From Sinotaia quadrata (Eukaryota > Mollusca > Gastropoda > Architaenioglossa > Viviparidae), in the NCBI GenBank assembly GCA_028829895.1, contig JALGAQ010000009.1, positions 3,348,001 to 3,412,000 on the forward strand: a DNA stretch of 64,000 nt. Reading direction: 5' to 3'. The notes below the pieces were generated by a model, which had not been told where the DNA came from, ran no database searches, and saw only the letters and a program-made list of their open reading frames with translations. This document shows positions 45,824-57,148 of the stretch, piece after piece. Positions within the stretch are counted from its first letter, which is position 1; the number at the start of each line of letters is the position of its first letter. The translations under genes and the position numbers were made by a program.

Positions 45824-45832
45824 TATATATAT
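45761..45832. repeat. (AC)n(AT)n microsatellite
   Basis: A compound repeat directly after the SR2-like relic and before RTE copy E. Confidence 0.95.
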
Positions 45833-45889
45833 GACAACCTTTTTGCCATGTAGCGACAGTGAACACGAATGGACTTGGTTTTTCTGATC

Positions 45890-47111
45890 GTGTATCCAGA
45901 TACAGACTGTCTCCTTGTAGCGTCGATTCGGTCTTCGATTGATCTAGGACCACTGCCAGGTTCACGATATTGGACGACTTTCGGAATGCGGTTTTCTTGC
46001 ATTCGTTTTACATGACCGAGCCAACGCAAACGTCTGTACGCCAGGAGAGCAAACATATTGTTTTTTTCTGGCTCAGTGAAGGAATGCGTTGTTTGAAATA
46101 TAGTCTTGCTGTTTCATTTTCAAGATTCTTCGACGATCTTTGTTGTTGATGCAAATACACCGTTCATGTTTCTCTACCATAGAGAAGGACGCTCCGCGCA
46201 CGCACAATATCTGTTCACTTCCATCTTTTTTTACCGTCAGTATACAGTTGCTCCAGATGCGTTCGTTCAATCGCGATATTATTGTCTCCGTTTTACCAAT
46301 ATGCTTGCCTATCTCCTTATCTAGAGAGAAGTTTTTGAGGTATTGGATCCTAGATAAGGGACTACATCTAGTGTGTACTCTTCCATCCGAACTTCTGATT
46401 CACTGCTAACTTCTAACTCATACTTCACACTTTAATGGACTGGCATGCTTCATTATAACATAAAGTTTTCTGGGGATTCGGTAACGGTAGGTCGATAGCT
46501 TTGTTTTTGTATAAGCTGATAGTCAGACCCAATTCCTTACAAGGATCAGCAAAACAGCTCATTAGTCGTGTCATCCTTAAATGGTTTCTCATAAACATAG
46601 TCTGAATTTTGATTTTTCCGCAAATCACGGCAGGTTAAATAATCCACCGTTACTACCGTTGTGGTGGTATATCCCATCCTTTGAGTCACCGTAGGTGTGT
46701 GTGTTGCAGCTAGAATGTGCTGAGTGCTGTCGGTGCTTGCGCATGCTCTTGCTTCAGCCCGTTTCGATGAGAAATTTACCATTGTATTGTGCCATACTTT
46801 CCAATTATGCGCGGAAGGTTACAATAATTTGAACTAATTTGCGGAGGCGGCCTACTTTTTCCGATGTATAATCCAGTTGGCCTGACCAAAGCAGACGTCT
46901 TCATAAGGTCATGAAAGGTGATGTTAAGTAATCCTTTTTGTTTACGCTTTTCTTGCAATCGCCCCAGGGAAAATATCATATCAATCTTGATCTTCCAGCT
47001 CAGAATCATATTAAATCTACGGATCTGCGATCTGTTGCGTACGACGTGAGTGAAGATTTTACCGATGACATTGAGGAGTGATACTGCGGTCGTTTTGTGT
47101 AGTTACTGCGA
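45890..47111 (-). mobile_element. RTE copy E, 3' part (split by Jockey-like element)
   Basis: On the minus strand this piece covers the RT core to the C-terminus in broken frames, for example LRWLGHVKRMQENRIPKV at 46056-45980. Its sequence ACTGCGGTCG...TTACTGCGA at 47085-47111 aligns with 24270-24290 of copy C and then stops where the Jockey-like element begins. The match resumes at 50368. Confidence 0.8.
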
Positions 47112-47194
47112 GGTGGCTAACGCTACCGGGGGGAGTACCACCTCTCGCCACTCCAAGCCCCTGCGTTGAGTTGCCGGCATCAACAATAACCAAT

Positions 47195-48163
47195 ATGAAA
47201 ACACCCAAACTACAGAATCGCCGTTCCTCTCGTACGCTCAAATTCGTGTTCTGCAATATTAGGGGATTGAATAGTAGCGTTAACTCTGTCCTCCATCTCT
47301 TATCCTCTTCTGCTCCATCTGCACTCTTTCTTACAGAGCCCCAAATTTCTAGTAACTCTGACCTCACTCCAATTCCCTGGCTACTCCTTTCACCCATGCT
47401 TCCGTTTCAAAGGTGGTATGTGTGTGTCTGCACCCATTCCTCTTTGTCTGTTTCGCCTTTGCCCCATTTTGATAAATGCACACCTGATTTTCAATTCCAA
47501 TGGTTTAAATTATCTTTCCCCAAAATTAATAAATATATCTGTTCTGTTTATCGGTCTCCTAGCTGCAATTACGCATCCCTTCTTTTCTCTCTTCTGAATG
47601 TAAACTGCGAAGCCATTCTTCAAAGTGACCCAACCGCTGAATTGTCTATCATTGGCGATTTCAATGTTCATAATACGGATTGGCTTGTTCATTCGACTCA
47701 CACCGACCCACCAGATCGTGAGGCCGAAAACTTTCGATTTCCAACTCCCTATTCCAAATTATCTCCTTTCCAGCCTAAATCCCCGACCGCGATGGTGACG
47801 CTTCTCAGACCCTCGATTTATTTCTTACTACTCACCCCGATTCTTACAATTTTAACTGTTCTGCCCCACTGGGCTCCGCTGACCACTGTCTTATTACCTA
47901 TACCCATTCGCTTTCTAACTTTGCATCCACTCCCCCATTTCGCCGAACGTTCTGGCGCTTCTCGTCTGCTGACTGGGATGGTTTGCGTCAATTTCTCTCC
48001 GCTTATCCATAGAAATGCTGTTTTTCGAATGATCCTTCCATTTTCGCTGTTAATATTACCAATGTTCTGCACGACGGCTTGCTCTTTTTTATCCCCCACT
48101 TTTTTAAGCCTGGTAAAGCTTCTTCCCCTGAATGGTTTAATCACGGCTGCTTCCGTGCTGTAA
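47195..48163 (+). pseudogene. Jockey-like endonuclease, frameshifted
   Basis: The ATG at 47195 follows the 5' region. Motifs: LKFVFCNIRGLNSSVNSV (N of the APE start), APSALFLTEPQISS (catalytic Glu), YICSVYRSPSCNY and LSIIGDFNVHNTDWL (GDFN). After AENF the frame shifts; the other frame continues IPDRDGDASQTLDLFLTTHP and GSADHCLITYTHS (SADH catalytic end). The open frame beyond the shift is therefore not meaningful. Copy 2 has the same domain. Confidence 0.85.
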
Positions 48164-48945
48164 GAAATAAGAATCGAATGTATAATCGCTGGCAGACGCA
48201 CCCGTCCCCTTCCACTCGTGCCGACTACACGAAAGCTCGCAACTCCTGCAGTGCAACCATCAACAAGTCCAAAGAGACGTTTATCAGCCACAAGGCTGAC
48301 CAACTATCAAGTACTCAAGCTGAAAGCCGCACCTTCTGGAGCCTTGCTAAAGCTGTCAGCTGAAATTTCTGCATCCCCTCCTCCCCCCCCGTAATCAACT
48401 CCCATGGTCAGACCATTTCTCTTCCAAAGGATAAGGCTGACATCTTTGCCCATATTTTTGCCTCCACATCAACCACATCTCCCCATCTTCCTGTTCCAAC
48501 TTACCCTCCCTCTTCCGTCTAATATCTCCTACCTCCCATTACCTCGAGGAGCGTCCATCACGCGCTTCGATCACTCAACACATCGAAGCCTCCCGGTCCG
48601 GATGGTATTTCTCCTCTTGTATTTTATAACTGTGCTCCAAAACTGGCCCCAATCATAGCCTGCCTTTTTCGCTTGTATCTATCAACTAATGTTGTCCCTT
48701 CGAGCTGGAAAAACTCCCATGTTCTCCCCATTCTAAAGCATGGGTCCCGTTCTGACCCCAATAACTACCGCCTCATCTCAAACACTTCAATTCTTTCAAA
48801 AGTTCTGGAATCTATCATTGCCAAGCAACTCCTAGCCGATCTAAGCGCCCTTCTAAGCGAACACTAATATGGGTTTAGACGTCATCGTTCTACCAATGAT
48901 CTACTGGCCTACCTATCCCACGTCTGGTCATTTGCACTATACTCT

Positions 48946-49539
48946 TTGGGAGAAACTCAACTGGTATGTCTTGATTTTTCAAAAGCTTTTGATCGAGTAT
49001 GGCATGAAAGCTTGCTCGCCAAACTTCCAACATATGGTCCGCATCCTCTGTTGATCAGCTGGATTCGGAACTTCTTGACAGGCCGTTCACTGCAAGTTCG
49101 CCTCCAATATGCTCTTTTTCGGCTTCATAGTATAAACTCAAGAGTGCCCCAAGGCTCAGTTTTGTCCCCCATTCTTTTCCTACGTTTAATCAACGACCTA
49201 CTTTCTTCTGTCTCCGGTTGCATTCATGCCTTTGCGGACGATGTCACTCTTCACCTATCCACTTCTTATTATTCGCAACGCTCTGCCTCCGCCCACTTTG
49301 AGGAGGATCGTATTCGAACCGCCAGTATCCTGAACGGCGATCTTGCTTCCATTCTCGGTTGGGGAACTTCAACGCAGCCTCTTTCAATCTTTCTAAATCT
49401 TCTCATGTTTCTCTTTCTCAACATCTTTCCACTTCGAGCCTACCTCTTGCAATTGGGTCCATTCCTCAATCTTCCTCCTGTTGTCTTCTTGGTTTATCAT
49501 TTTCTGACAATCTTTACTGGTCGTCCTATGTCAAGTTAA
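48946..49539 (+). pseudogene. Jockey-like reverse transcriptase core
   Basis: Preceded by fragments NNYRLISNTSILSKVLESII (48673-48867). This frame reads LVCLDFSKAFDRVWHESLLA, SWIRNFLTGRSLQVRL, SRVPQGSVLSPILF and SGCIHAFADDVTLHLST with an intact FADD box. After about 49370 the frame is shifted, and the C-terminal part resumes at 49753-50247 (LDSVQRKIVRLI, HRRDIAAISLYYRYYHNKCS, ARLWNNLPLSVFP). The RWNNLP motif is typical of the Jockey/CR1 group. Several shifts make it non-functional. Confidence 0.85.
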
Positions 49540-49559
49540 TCGCCCATCGGGCTTCCAGA

Positions 49560-49740
49560 CTGGGATCCGGTTGCTATAAAATAACGGTTGTACAATATTC
49601 TGTTCCTTTTTACCTTGACAAAGGTCTTGCAGTAGCAGACCGAAACGTTGGTAAAATAATACAATACGCCGATTGTCACCAAGCCTCCTTGTTTTACAAT
49701 GACATCTCAATCGGTTACAAGCATTTTTAAACTTATTGAT
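49560..49740 (+). mobile_element. 181-bp insertion with 8-bp target duplication
   Basis: CTTCCAGA stands at 49552-49559 and 49741-49748; copy 2 of the host element reads through without the insert (61252 region). The insert contains CCTTGACAAAGGTCTTGCAG, then TAGCAGACCGAAACGTTGGT, and a related string occurs at about 10376-10425 and 13741-13790. No coding capacity. A small retroposon, possibly derived from a Penelope-type terminal region, is my guess. Confidence 0.75.
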
Positions 49741-50367
49741 CTTCCAGAAAGATTGTTTTTATTTCGTGCACGTAAATACTTTCCCCTGCTCATTTGTTTA
49801 CAAATCCCCAATTCGTCCCACCATGGAATACTGCAGTCATGTCCGGGGTGGGGCTCTTCTTCCTGTCTTTCCCTTCTTGATTCTGTTCAACGTAAAATAG
49901 TGCGTCTCATTGCCTCTCTCCAACTGACCGATAACTTACAACCCCTTTCCCATCGTCGTGATATAGCCGCAATTTCCTTATATTATCGCTACTATCACAA
50001 TAAGTGCTCGGCCGAACTTGCTTCTGCTGTCCCACTACCCCAATCTTACAATCGCCCAACCCGTCTTTTTTCTTCTAGTCATCCTTATCAGGTGTCAATC
50101 CCTCGTCGAACAAATCTCTTTTCCTCCTCATTCTTCCCCAGAACAGCTCGACTCTGGAACAATTTACCCCTCTCTGTTTTTCCAAACTCCTATCATCTTC
50201 AAGTTTTTAAGACTAGAGTTAACGCATACTTGTTCAACCCTCCCTGACGGTCTTTTTGTCAATTGTTTACATTTATATTGTCATTATTATAGGCATTAAC
50301 ATCCTTGCACGGGGTCTTTGACCATAAGATCTCCCTTCTCTTTTAATCCACTTTTCTGTAATAAAAA

Positions 50368-50600
50368 GATCTCTTTTGTTCTTCTGTACTGTAATTTTTA
50401 ATCTTGCACTTCCTGTACAGTTCTTTTTCCCAAATACTATTCGGTGCAGTTCCGAGAGTAGATAAGTTTGTGAGATATTGCTTTCAAAATCTCAGCTGTG
50501 ATCCCAGGTGCTTTCTCATCTTCCAGTTCTGTTGCCGTAAGTGGATCGTCTAGTTTGGTTATCGAGCATATAAATGAAGCAGCGATGCAAGAACTTCCAG
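50368..50600 (-). mobile_element. RTE copy E, 5'-ward part
   Basis: Resumes the alignment to RTE copy C (24290-24560), for example TCGAGAGTAGA-like and AAATCTCAGCTGTGATCCCA. Fades out at about 50600. Confidence 0.75.
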
Positions 50601-51080
50601 AGCAAAGCTTAGAAACACAATATTATTGCAGTTCCGAGAAATTACTAAACGTGTTTCACTTTTTCCAAATCAATCGATCAACAAGCTCACGAAGAAGATA
50701 ATAATATCCTGTTGAGGACTTAGTTCAACAAAGACCTGTCGATCGAAAAGTTGATGGATAAAACTACGACGGCCGAGGAAACACGTCTGTTGATAACGAT
50801 TTCTGTGTTCAGTGCGATCACCACCGTGGGGTTATATAAGTATGACAACGTAATAAGACAGGATTAGAACCAGTCCCTTATAACATGTTCCGAATGATGC
50901 TGAGGACATCTTTCGTGTCAAATCTCGAAGCGATTTAAGCGGACTTATTCTGAAACTAGAGAACCAGTCCAGTAAAGTTGAAGTTGAAGAAGAAGTCATT
51001 TCGAACAGTCTTGTGGTGTCTTTCATGGCAACACCTGATGCCATAGTGAAATCGCGAACATGTTGGATGAGAGAAAGTTC
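50601..51080. other. No gene recognised before gap
   Basis: No supported feature. 50890-50945 resembles 31965-32030 weakly. Confidence 0.4.
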
Positions 51081-51180
51081 NNNNNNNNNNNNNNNNNNNN
51101 NNNNNNNNNNNNNNNNNNNNNNNNNNNNNNNNNNNNNNNNNNNNNNNNNNNNNNNNNNNNNNNNNNNNNNNNNNNNNNNN
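51081..51180. other. Assembly gap (100 N)
   Basis: Exactly 100 N, unknown true size. A missing EXT1 exon could be hidden here. Confidence 0.99.
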
Positions 51181-51277
51181 GTATCCCAGTTTAAATTGTT
51201 GACGATCACTTTTCGCATATCCTTCCACCGATGATGCTTCCGTACTGAATCTCAAAGTGTGTTATTTAGATGGACTC

Positions 51278-51318
51278 GAATCCTGATGAGACCATCCGAA
51301 ATAGAGCTCTATTGATTC
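51278..51318 (+). ncRNA. Candidate type I hammerhead ribozyme
   Basis: Stem I GAATC (51278-51282) pairs with GATTC (51314-51318), extendable by ACT/AGT around one bulged C. Then CTGATGA (51283-51289), a short stem II with G-C closing pair (GACCATCC), GAAA, and stem III ATAG/CTAT, followed by U17. All core bases of the hammerhead consensus (CUGAUGA, G10.1-C11.1, GAA, A15.1-U16.1, H17, C2.1-G1.1) are present, giving a predicted cut after 51313. Stem II is weak (one A-C mismatch). A diverged copy on the minus strand near 31763-31815 has lost the CUGAUGA box. A T7 run follows at 51328. Confidence 0.4.
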
Positions 51319-51716
51319 AGTAGTGGCTTTTTTTCTCAATTACTAATTGATATGGTTCAACTGTGAGAAGTATAGCGATACAATTGCTAATAATTCGTTT
51401 GCATTGGTCTGATCGGAATTCCACCTAGAGAACCACAGCACCATAGTGAGTTGATCAAGTTAACTTAGTGTCGCACTCCCCGTCGAAAGGTGATACTGTT
51501 TTTTACCTTAACTTTGGACGAAAGTAGCCTGGTGCTGATGCTATTCGGTCACGAAACAAAAGTAGTCCATATGAACAAGCTCGACTCCGCCACAAGGTCC
51601 AGGAGCCTCGACCTGTACATTCCCGATCCGAGTAAAGTTGATAATGACCTATCAAATACTGAGATCGGAAAACCTAGTGAATCTATCCCGCTATCTTCCA
51701 ATTAGTCAGTGCATCG

Positions 51717-51835
51717 AATGGCGCTGTGGATAACGTACTTGAGCTCAAAAGCGACTCAGGTTCGAATCCCTCTCCGGCAACCACTTCACAGAGTTGTTTG
51801 GCTCTGAATCAGTCACCAAGTTGGCGCACAGATTT
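51717..51835 (+). repeat. tRNA-derived SINE, copy 2
   Basis: GCTGTGGATAACGTACTTGA (A-box region) and AGGTTCGAATCC (perfect B box), then the family tail CACAGAGTTGTTTGGCTCTG. Copies at 1928 and 33596 share the plan. Confidence 0.75.
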
Positions 51836-52320
51836 TTCAGCGATACCAACTCCTGCTTCGAAGATCGGATTTCTGCTACCGTCCATTATGTTCAATCATT
51901 GTCGCATGGAACAATCTTCTAGCTACGGTCTCTGAGTTATCATCGGCGAAAATTTCATGTCAATGCAAGAGAACACTTAAAAATACTTGAAGCGTGGGAT
52001 TCCCGATGTGAACTTTATAATAGAGGACAAGAAGGCGAATTTGCACATCAATGCTTATTACTGCGAACAATAATAAAAATGCAAACCGTTGGGCCAAACA
52101 TTTCTCTGCATATCTTCAGGCGCATACTGCAGATAAAATGTTTATATAGAAACTGGGAAGGAGGTAAAGATGAACAGACAAAATTGCAAGCACACATAAA
52201 GCCAATGAAATCAAGGTTCACCAGTTCATTGACAGAGTCACGTACAGGTCTTTGATTACACACAATTCTGGACAGCGCATTACGTATTGCGACAGCCTCC
52301 TCAAACCATAAAAGGCCAAG
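51836..52320. other. No gene recognised
   Basis: A 98-codon minus frame (52344-52048, LVALGLGLLWFEEAVAIRNA) looks protein-like, but it has no family I can name and overlaps a repeat at its start. Confidence 0.3.
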
Positions 52321-52609
52321 TCCCAATGCGACGAGATGATACAACTTAAACGATACAACATGAAAGAAGCTGGTTTAAGCAACATTAGCATTACGTGGAA
52401 AGATATATGACTTGCACGAAAATGAGCATCTTGTTAGCTCGTTTTCATACAGTCCCAGACATTTGAGTTGAGTCTGTTGGTACATGACCGAACGAGCTTA
52501 AACTACCACCCGGTACCAAGCCTCAATCACCACACCTTTTGTAAAGTGGTGCCGAATCGGTGTGAAAAAATGGTAAGGTACACCGATTAATCTGATACCA
52601 CCTTGGTTA
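52321..52609 (+). repeat. Dispersed repeat, copy 1
   Basis: Matches 55236-55512 in the same orientation: GAGATGATACAACTTAAACG, CATACAGTCCCAGACATTTG, GGTACCAAGCCTCAATCACC and TACCACCTTGGTTA. The centre contains a potential CACCAC/GTGGTG hairpin. Non-coding. Confidence 0.85.
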
Positions 52610-54259
52610 TGAATTGAGGCAGCATAGGGCACCTGACCCATATAAACCTCAGCCGGTCCTATTTGAAAACAGCGGAGGCACTCTAGTTCTAGACCTTATC
52701 TCTTTGTAATCGGGACTTCTCACCTAGTTTGGCGCATATTTGTTATCAACCCCAATGAGCCAATTATGTTCATGATTACAACGTCCATAAAGATATATTT
52801 GCCATATTTTTACAGTTCACAATACACTTCTTACTCGAGCAGTGTTCACAGATATGACACAGTACAACGATTAGAGCGTTGACGAGTTGAGAGCTCGACG
52901 TGGGCGGGCTTGTCGATGATCGCTAATGAGCGTGAAATGCCAGTATACAGAGCTTCTCATCTACAGAGAAGATGCCACCGCTGTGAATACTACCGGAGTA
53001 AAAGATTAATTGTGAACCGTAAAAATCCATTTCCAAAAGGCTTGTATTGCGATTGTACATGAAATCTGGTCTTCTTCACACGCATGAACACACACGTCAA
53101 CTATAAACCATTTGAAATAGACTGAGAGCGCGTATACTTGCAAGGGAAAGATTTGACCGAATGTTCAGATTGAACAGAAGACAAAAACAGCGGAAGCTCT
53201 TCAATGTGAGCTGGTTACCACTGCAAGATTGTGACCAATAAGTCTGAATCCGGCAGAATAAAGTGTGTGCACACTTGTGGCTTGAAGTATCCAGAACAAT
53301 CAGGTATCACTGGGTTGTGGATAAACATGGTGAAAAATTCTCTGGTGTTGTGATAAATACTAATGATATCGATAATAGTTTCGTCAGTATCGTGCAGCAG
53401 GCGTTTCATCAAACAAATGGCTCGGAAACAATGATGTGGTCCGCGGTTTTAAAGGTAAGCACTATCGTTATATTGGGGGTTTGCGAGGATTAATTTGTTT
53501 TATGGAGCTACATTTAGCAAGTTGGTCAAAAATGCCAAAGACATAATTATCTCAATGAGAATTTGTGAGTAGTGTACTATAAGCACTATCGTCTTTGTTT
53601 GTATGGCTAGTAGTAGGCAGGAAGGTGACCAGCGTATTAGAACAGCAACAGAGAAATGGTTTGATAAATAAGAATGTAAGGATGTTCAACCCGATTCTGA
53701 AATCAACTAATTCATGTCCAAGTTCAACCGAAACAGTACAAGATGGAGCAAGTCACGATGAATGGGTTGTAGTGATAAGGACAGAAATGATGATCATCTC
53801 AATGGGTTAGTGAACAGGAGATGCTAGTATGATCATGTAGTGAACTGAATAATACAGCGTCTAAAATAAGACTTGACACAGTTGACCTTGTGACCATATC
53901 AGGTCTATCTCATCTTATCGACCGATATTTTCTTGATTTGTGTAACATCTCTACCCCCGTTTGTTGACCTGATTTCCGATTGGTCGCTATTCGTAACAAA
54001 TACATGAAGTGGGTGGGAGCTTGAACTGATCGATCATCTTGAGGATTTGCTTAATAGACGTTGATGCTTTGCTTATTTCCTACTGTAAAGAAAAAATGGT
54101 ATACGGACGCAGTGGCATAAAAAACGTTTATGGATTACCGTTTTTCGGCCGAAGGCAATGTCCGGGCTCGAGTAAACTAAGGTTTTCCACCTTACGCCGC
54201 ATTTCCAAAAGTATCAACGGTCCACTACTAGTTCCTTTATCGATTTCTGAGCTACATTC
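52610..54259. other. No gene recognised
   Basis: A + segment at 53263-53457 is open and ends in a GTAAGC donor, but matches no protein I know and does not fit EXT1. The rest has nothing recognisable. Confidence 0.35.
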
Positions 54260-54720
54260 GATCCTTTTTATCGTAATGCTTTATAGAACATACATGTGGT
54301 GGGCTGATGGAAGGACGATAAAAATACTCATCACCAAAGGCGTCAGTCCGCGTGTATGGTATGGAATCCAAACATCTTGATTTATGCAATGGCGTTCGTC
54401 AGCAATATCGACCATCGCCAGTGCTCTTTAATTTTGATATTGACTGGATCATGAAGAACACACCATTTGATTGCCGAGGTATGCTTTTAATCACTGATGT
54501 CTCCGGTCATATCTCGCATGAACAAGTACAATAACGATGCACAGGCATACCGCACCGACAACAGTGGATCGGTCACATAATGAAGAAGCCTGAAACTGAA
54601 CTGACTTGGATTTGCTTACATTCCGTTGCACCCATTACGTGCTGTAGCCGAACTGCATGCAGTACGATGGAAAACCTGATTGAACACTATAAAATGCGGT
54701 GTCGAACCGATGGAACTAGA
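54260..54720 (+). mobile_element. Non-LTR retrotransposon RT relic
   Basis: At 54380-54470 a + frame reads LCNGVRQQYRPSPVLFNFDI then DWIMKNT, a degraded GVRQGCPLSPLLFNFAIDWIM motif. Downstream RQQWIGHIMKKPETEL (about 54560) is the C-terminal GHVxRxP block. Too decayed for family assignment; closest to the 34010 relic. Confidence 0.65.
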
Positions 54721-55235
54721 TACGGTTTGTGATAATCGTCACTGGACTACTGGTGGGTGACTATCTGTTTGGAGTCAGCAATCGATCGCTAAACGTGGAC
54801 AGTAGCAGTGCGAGACATTCTTGAAGCCAACTTATCTTTAAACAAGAGATAGTCGGAGTGAAAGTGAATACTTTTTTGGAGTTAGCGACTCATAGATTAG
54901 TTCCGTGCCCCGAAAGGTTAATCTCGACCGAAAACAAGGAATATTACTACACTTAACGATAGAACTGTTCTTATCATGGATGAAAATTGGATAGCCAAAA
55001 CTTAGGGGATTGATTTTTCGGAATAAGAACAACTTTAATGAAGCAAGAAACAGTTAAGCATTGATTAATGCATTTTCGTTGATGCGGAGTATTGGGAAGC
55101 AAATCTTCCAGCTTATCATTTACACTCGTTGTTAGTGACCACACATGATGCCTATAAGATACGTCCATTCGATGTAACGGGATCAGATAACCGCAGAAAA
55201 GTAAGCAGTCTAACTGTGTGAGTGGTCATGAATAG

Positions 55236-55512
55236 TCCCACTGTGGCGAGATGATACAACTTAAACGATACATTGTTTGACGGAACATGAAATAAGCATT
55301 AGCTGGAAGGATATAATACTTGCATAAAAATGACCATCTTGTTCGCACGTTTTCATACAGTCCCAGACATTTGAGTTGAGTCTGTTGGTACATGACCGAA
55401 CGAGCTTAAACTACCACCCGGTACCAAGCCTCAATCACCACACCTTTTGTAGAGCGGTGCCAAATCGGTGTAATGCTAAAGTAGACCGATTAATCTAATA
55501 CCACCTTGGTTA
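55236..55512 (+). repeat. Dispersed repeat, copy 2
   Basis: Partner of 52321-52609, about 2.9 kb downstream. Confidence 0.85.
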
Positions 55513-56111
55513 CAGTGAACTGAGCAAAATTAAACGCTCTGTACAGACATCCGATCAGTATAAGAAGATGCTGAGATGTTAATACATGACAACACTGCTG
55601 GTGCGATCACGAACAGTGGATCAACAGAATCCCAAATCGAGGATTATGACTGCCTCAACAGGACACACTAAATTGTATTATGAGCAAGTGTCAAAAACAA
55701 ACGTGATAGGACAAAACTGCTTTCAATCTGCAAATATAAGCATAGACAGAACTGGCAGCGAATAATTTTGGAGGACACGTATGTGGAGTTTGAGGTCACA
55801 GAAGAAGAGATTATGAAAAAGGACGACCAATAAGTTCAGTTAGAAGAGCAAATAGCCTTTACTCTCAGGCTGGTCACTGAGAGGTCCAAATACATCTCTA
55901 TCAGGATGAGACTACATATACGGACCTTGTTGTGGTATGATCATACAGCTCAACTCAAATCAAATGAAGCCTGATAAATCATTAAAAGTAATATCGCATT
56001 CAAAGAAAGCCTCACAGCTGGCTGGTTAATTTGAGACTTGACGGTGATTACCTGCTCAGTTGGTTCTTAGGGCTAATAAAAACATAATGTCCAACACATC
56101 ACATACTTGAC
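55513..56111. other. No gene recognised
   Basis: About 600 bp without supported features. Confidence 0.4.
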
Positions 56112-56417
56112 CGTGCTAACGCTACCGTCCGGGGGAGTACCACCGCTCAACCCATAGGAGGCTTATGTGGTTCGCCACTCCAAGACTCTGGGTTGAGCTG
56201 CCGGCAACAACAATAACCAATATGAATACACACAAACTACATAATCGCCGTTCCTCTCGTACGCTCAACTTCATACTCTGCAATATTAAGGGATTGAATA
56301 GGAACGTTAACTCTGTCCACCATCTCTTATGTTCTTCGGCTCCATCTGCACTCTTCTTTACAGAGACCCAAATTTCTGGTGACTCTGACCTCACCCTTCT
56401 CCAATTCCCTGGTTACT

Positions 56418-57138
56418 TGTTGTATCTCTGTCGCTACTGTTATATCTCCGTTGAATTTCTCACTCGACAAATACTATTGAACCGACCGTGACCCGTTTGC
56501 CGAGAAAAGAACCAAACGCCAAAGAAAAATGTATTGAGAAAAACGCGGTTCAAAAGTGTGTTGGAACTGTCATCATTATCTGACCTGAGTGTCGTTCATG
56601 TACAGTGTAACATTTTGATGTGCACTTTCGTGCCCCTATTATCTTGATAACCGACCTTTAAATAGTATTCACTTTTTAACTTTGATGACTAGTTCACTTT
56701 TTCATTCTACTGACTCGACTGCGGACGCACGTCTGACTAACGTGTACTTTCCAATAAACATCCTTTCGTCTCGCACGGTGTTCTCAATTAACCGTAGTCA
56801 GGTCGGTTCCGATTCAACTTAATTGTGGTGGATAATCCAACTTCTTAATCCCTGCATTCCACTACAAGTGGCATAAAACTATTTACATTTATAGTGATAT
56901 ATCCAGTCCCCGGAAGGTTCTAGAAGTAAAAGCTTGCTTCACCAACTAGGGGTAAGGCATTTTATGCGGGCGTTGAGCCGATTGGATAAGCAGCGACCAA
57001 TCCGCATGGACTTGCTGGACTTGGAGCCTCCCGGAGGCTCATACGGAGCACTGCGATTGTGTTGACTTGGAGCCTCCCGGAGGCTCATACGGAGCACTGT
57101 GATTGTGTTTTCCTGGGAATGCTTGCATATTCCCAACA
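56418..57138 (-). repeat. 3' LTR (721 bp, with insertion and 46-bp duplication)
   Basis: Same LTR as 58760-59122 plus a 308-bp solo LTR with its 4-bp duplication, and a perfect-length 46-bp tandem duplication (57018-57063 and 57064-57109, differing at one base). 721 minus 312 minus 46 gives 363, so nothing else has changed in length. Confidence 0.93.
56559..56866 (+). mobile_element. Solo LTR of another retrotransposon
   Basis: 308 bp, starting TGTTGGAACTG and ending CCACTACA, flanked by AGTG on both sides (56555-56558 and 56867-56870). The second LTR of the host element lacks it exactly. AATAAA at 56753-56758 supports the + orientation. A solo LTR arises by recombination between the two LTRs of a full element. 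The 4-bp duplication is compatible with Ty3/Gypsy families such as CsRn1, which I have not verified. Confidence 0.88.
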
Positions 57139-57148
57139 CCTCCCCTTT
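57139..57148 (-). promoter_or_regulatory. Polypurine tract of LTR element
   Basis: AAAGGGGAGG lies immediately before the 3' LTR (TGTTGGG) and overlaps the TAA stop of gag-pro. It is the expected primer site for plus-strand DNA. Confidence 0.85.

Larger units (their letters stand above)
47112..50367 (+). mobile_element. Jockey/CR1-group non-LTR retrotransposon, copy 1
   Basis: About 3.26 kb, apparently near full length: 5' end TGGCTAACGCTACCGG, endonuclease, RT and a 3' end with GGGGTCTTTGACCATAAG and TTCTGTAATAAAAA. It interrupts RTE copy E: the RTE reads CTGCGA | GATCTC across the insertion, sharing only about 2 bp. It has its own 181-bp insertion at 49560. It shares both ends with the copy at 56112-61825. 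Assignment to Jockey or CR1 needs a phylogeny. Confidence 0.88.

Noticed and set aside
47850..48163. Continuous + frame after AENF in the Jockey-like endonuclease
   Set aside because: The conserved domain continues in a different frame (GSADHCLITYTHS), so this stretch is a frameshifted read-through.
47818..48303. 161-codon minus frame and other long antisense frames in the Jockey-like copies
   Set aside because: They are antisense shadows of the endonuclease region and have no independent similarity.
51278..51318. tRNA-like B box (GGATTCGAGTCC) on the minus strand overlapping the hammerhead candidate
   Set aside because: No A box at a suitable distance, and the box is absent from the related copy near 31763; the hammerhead reading explains more positions.
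53263..53457. Open + segment with a GTAAGC donor, considered as a late EXT1 exon
   Set aside because: Its translation has none of the expected YLYSHYLP or CEDILMN motifs and no good acceptor.
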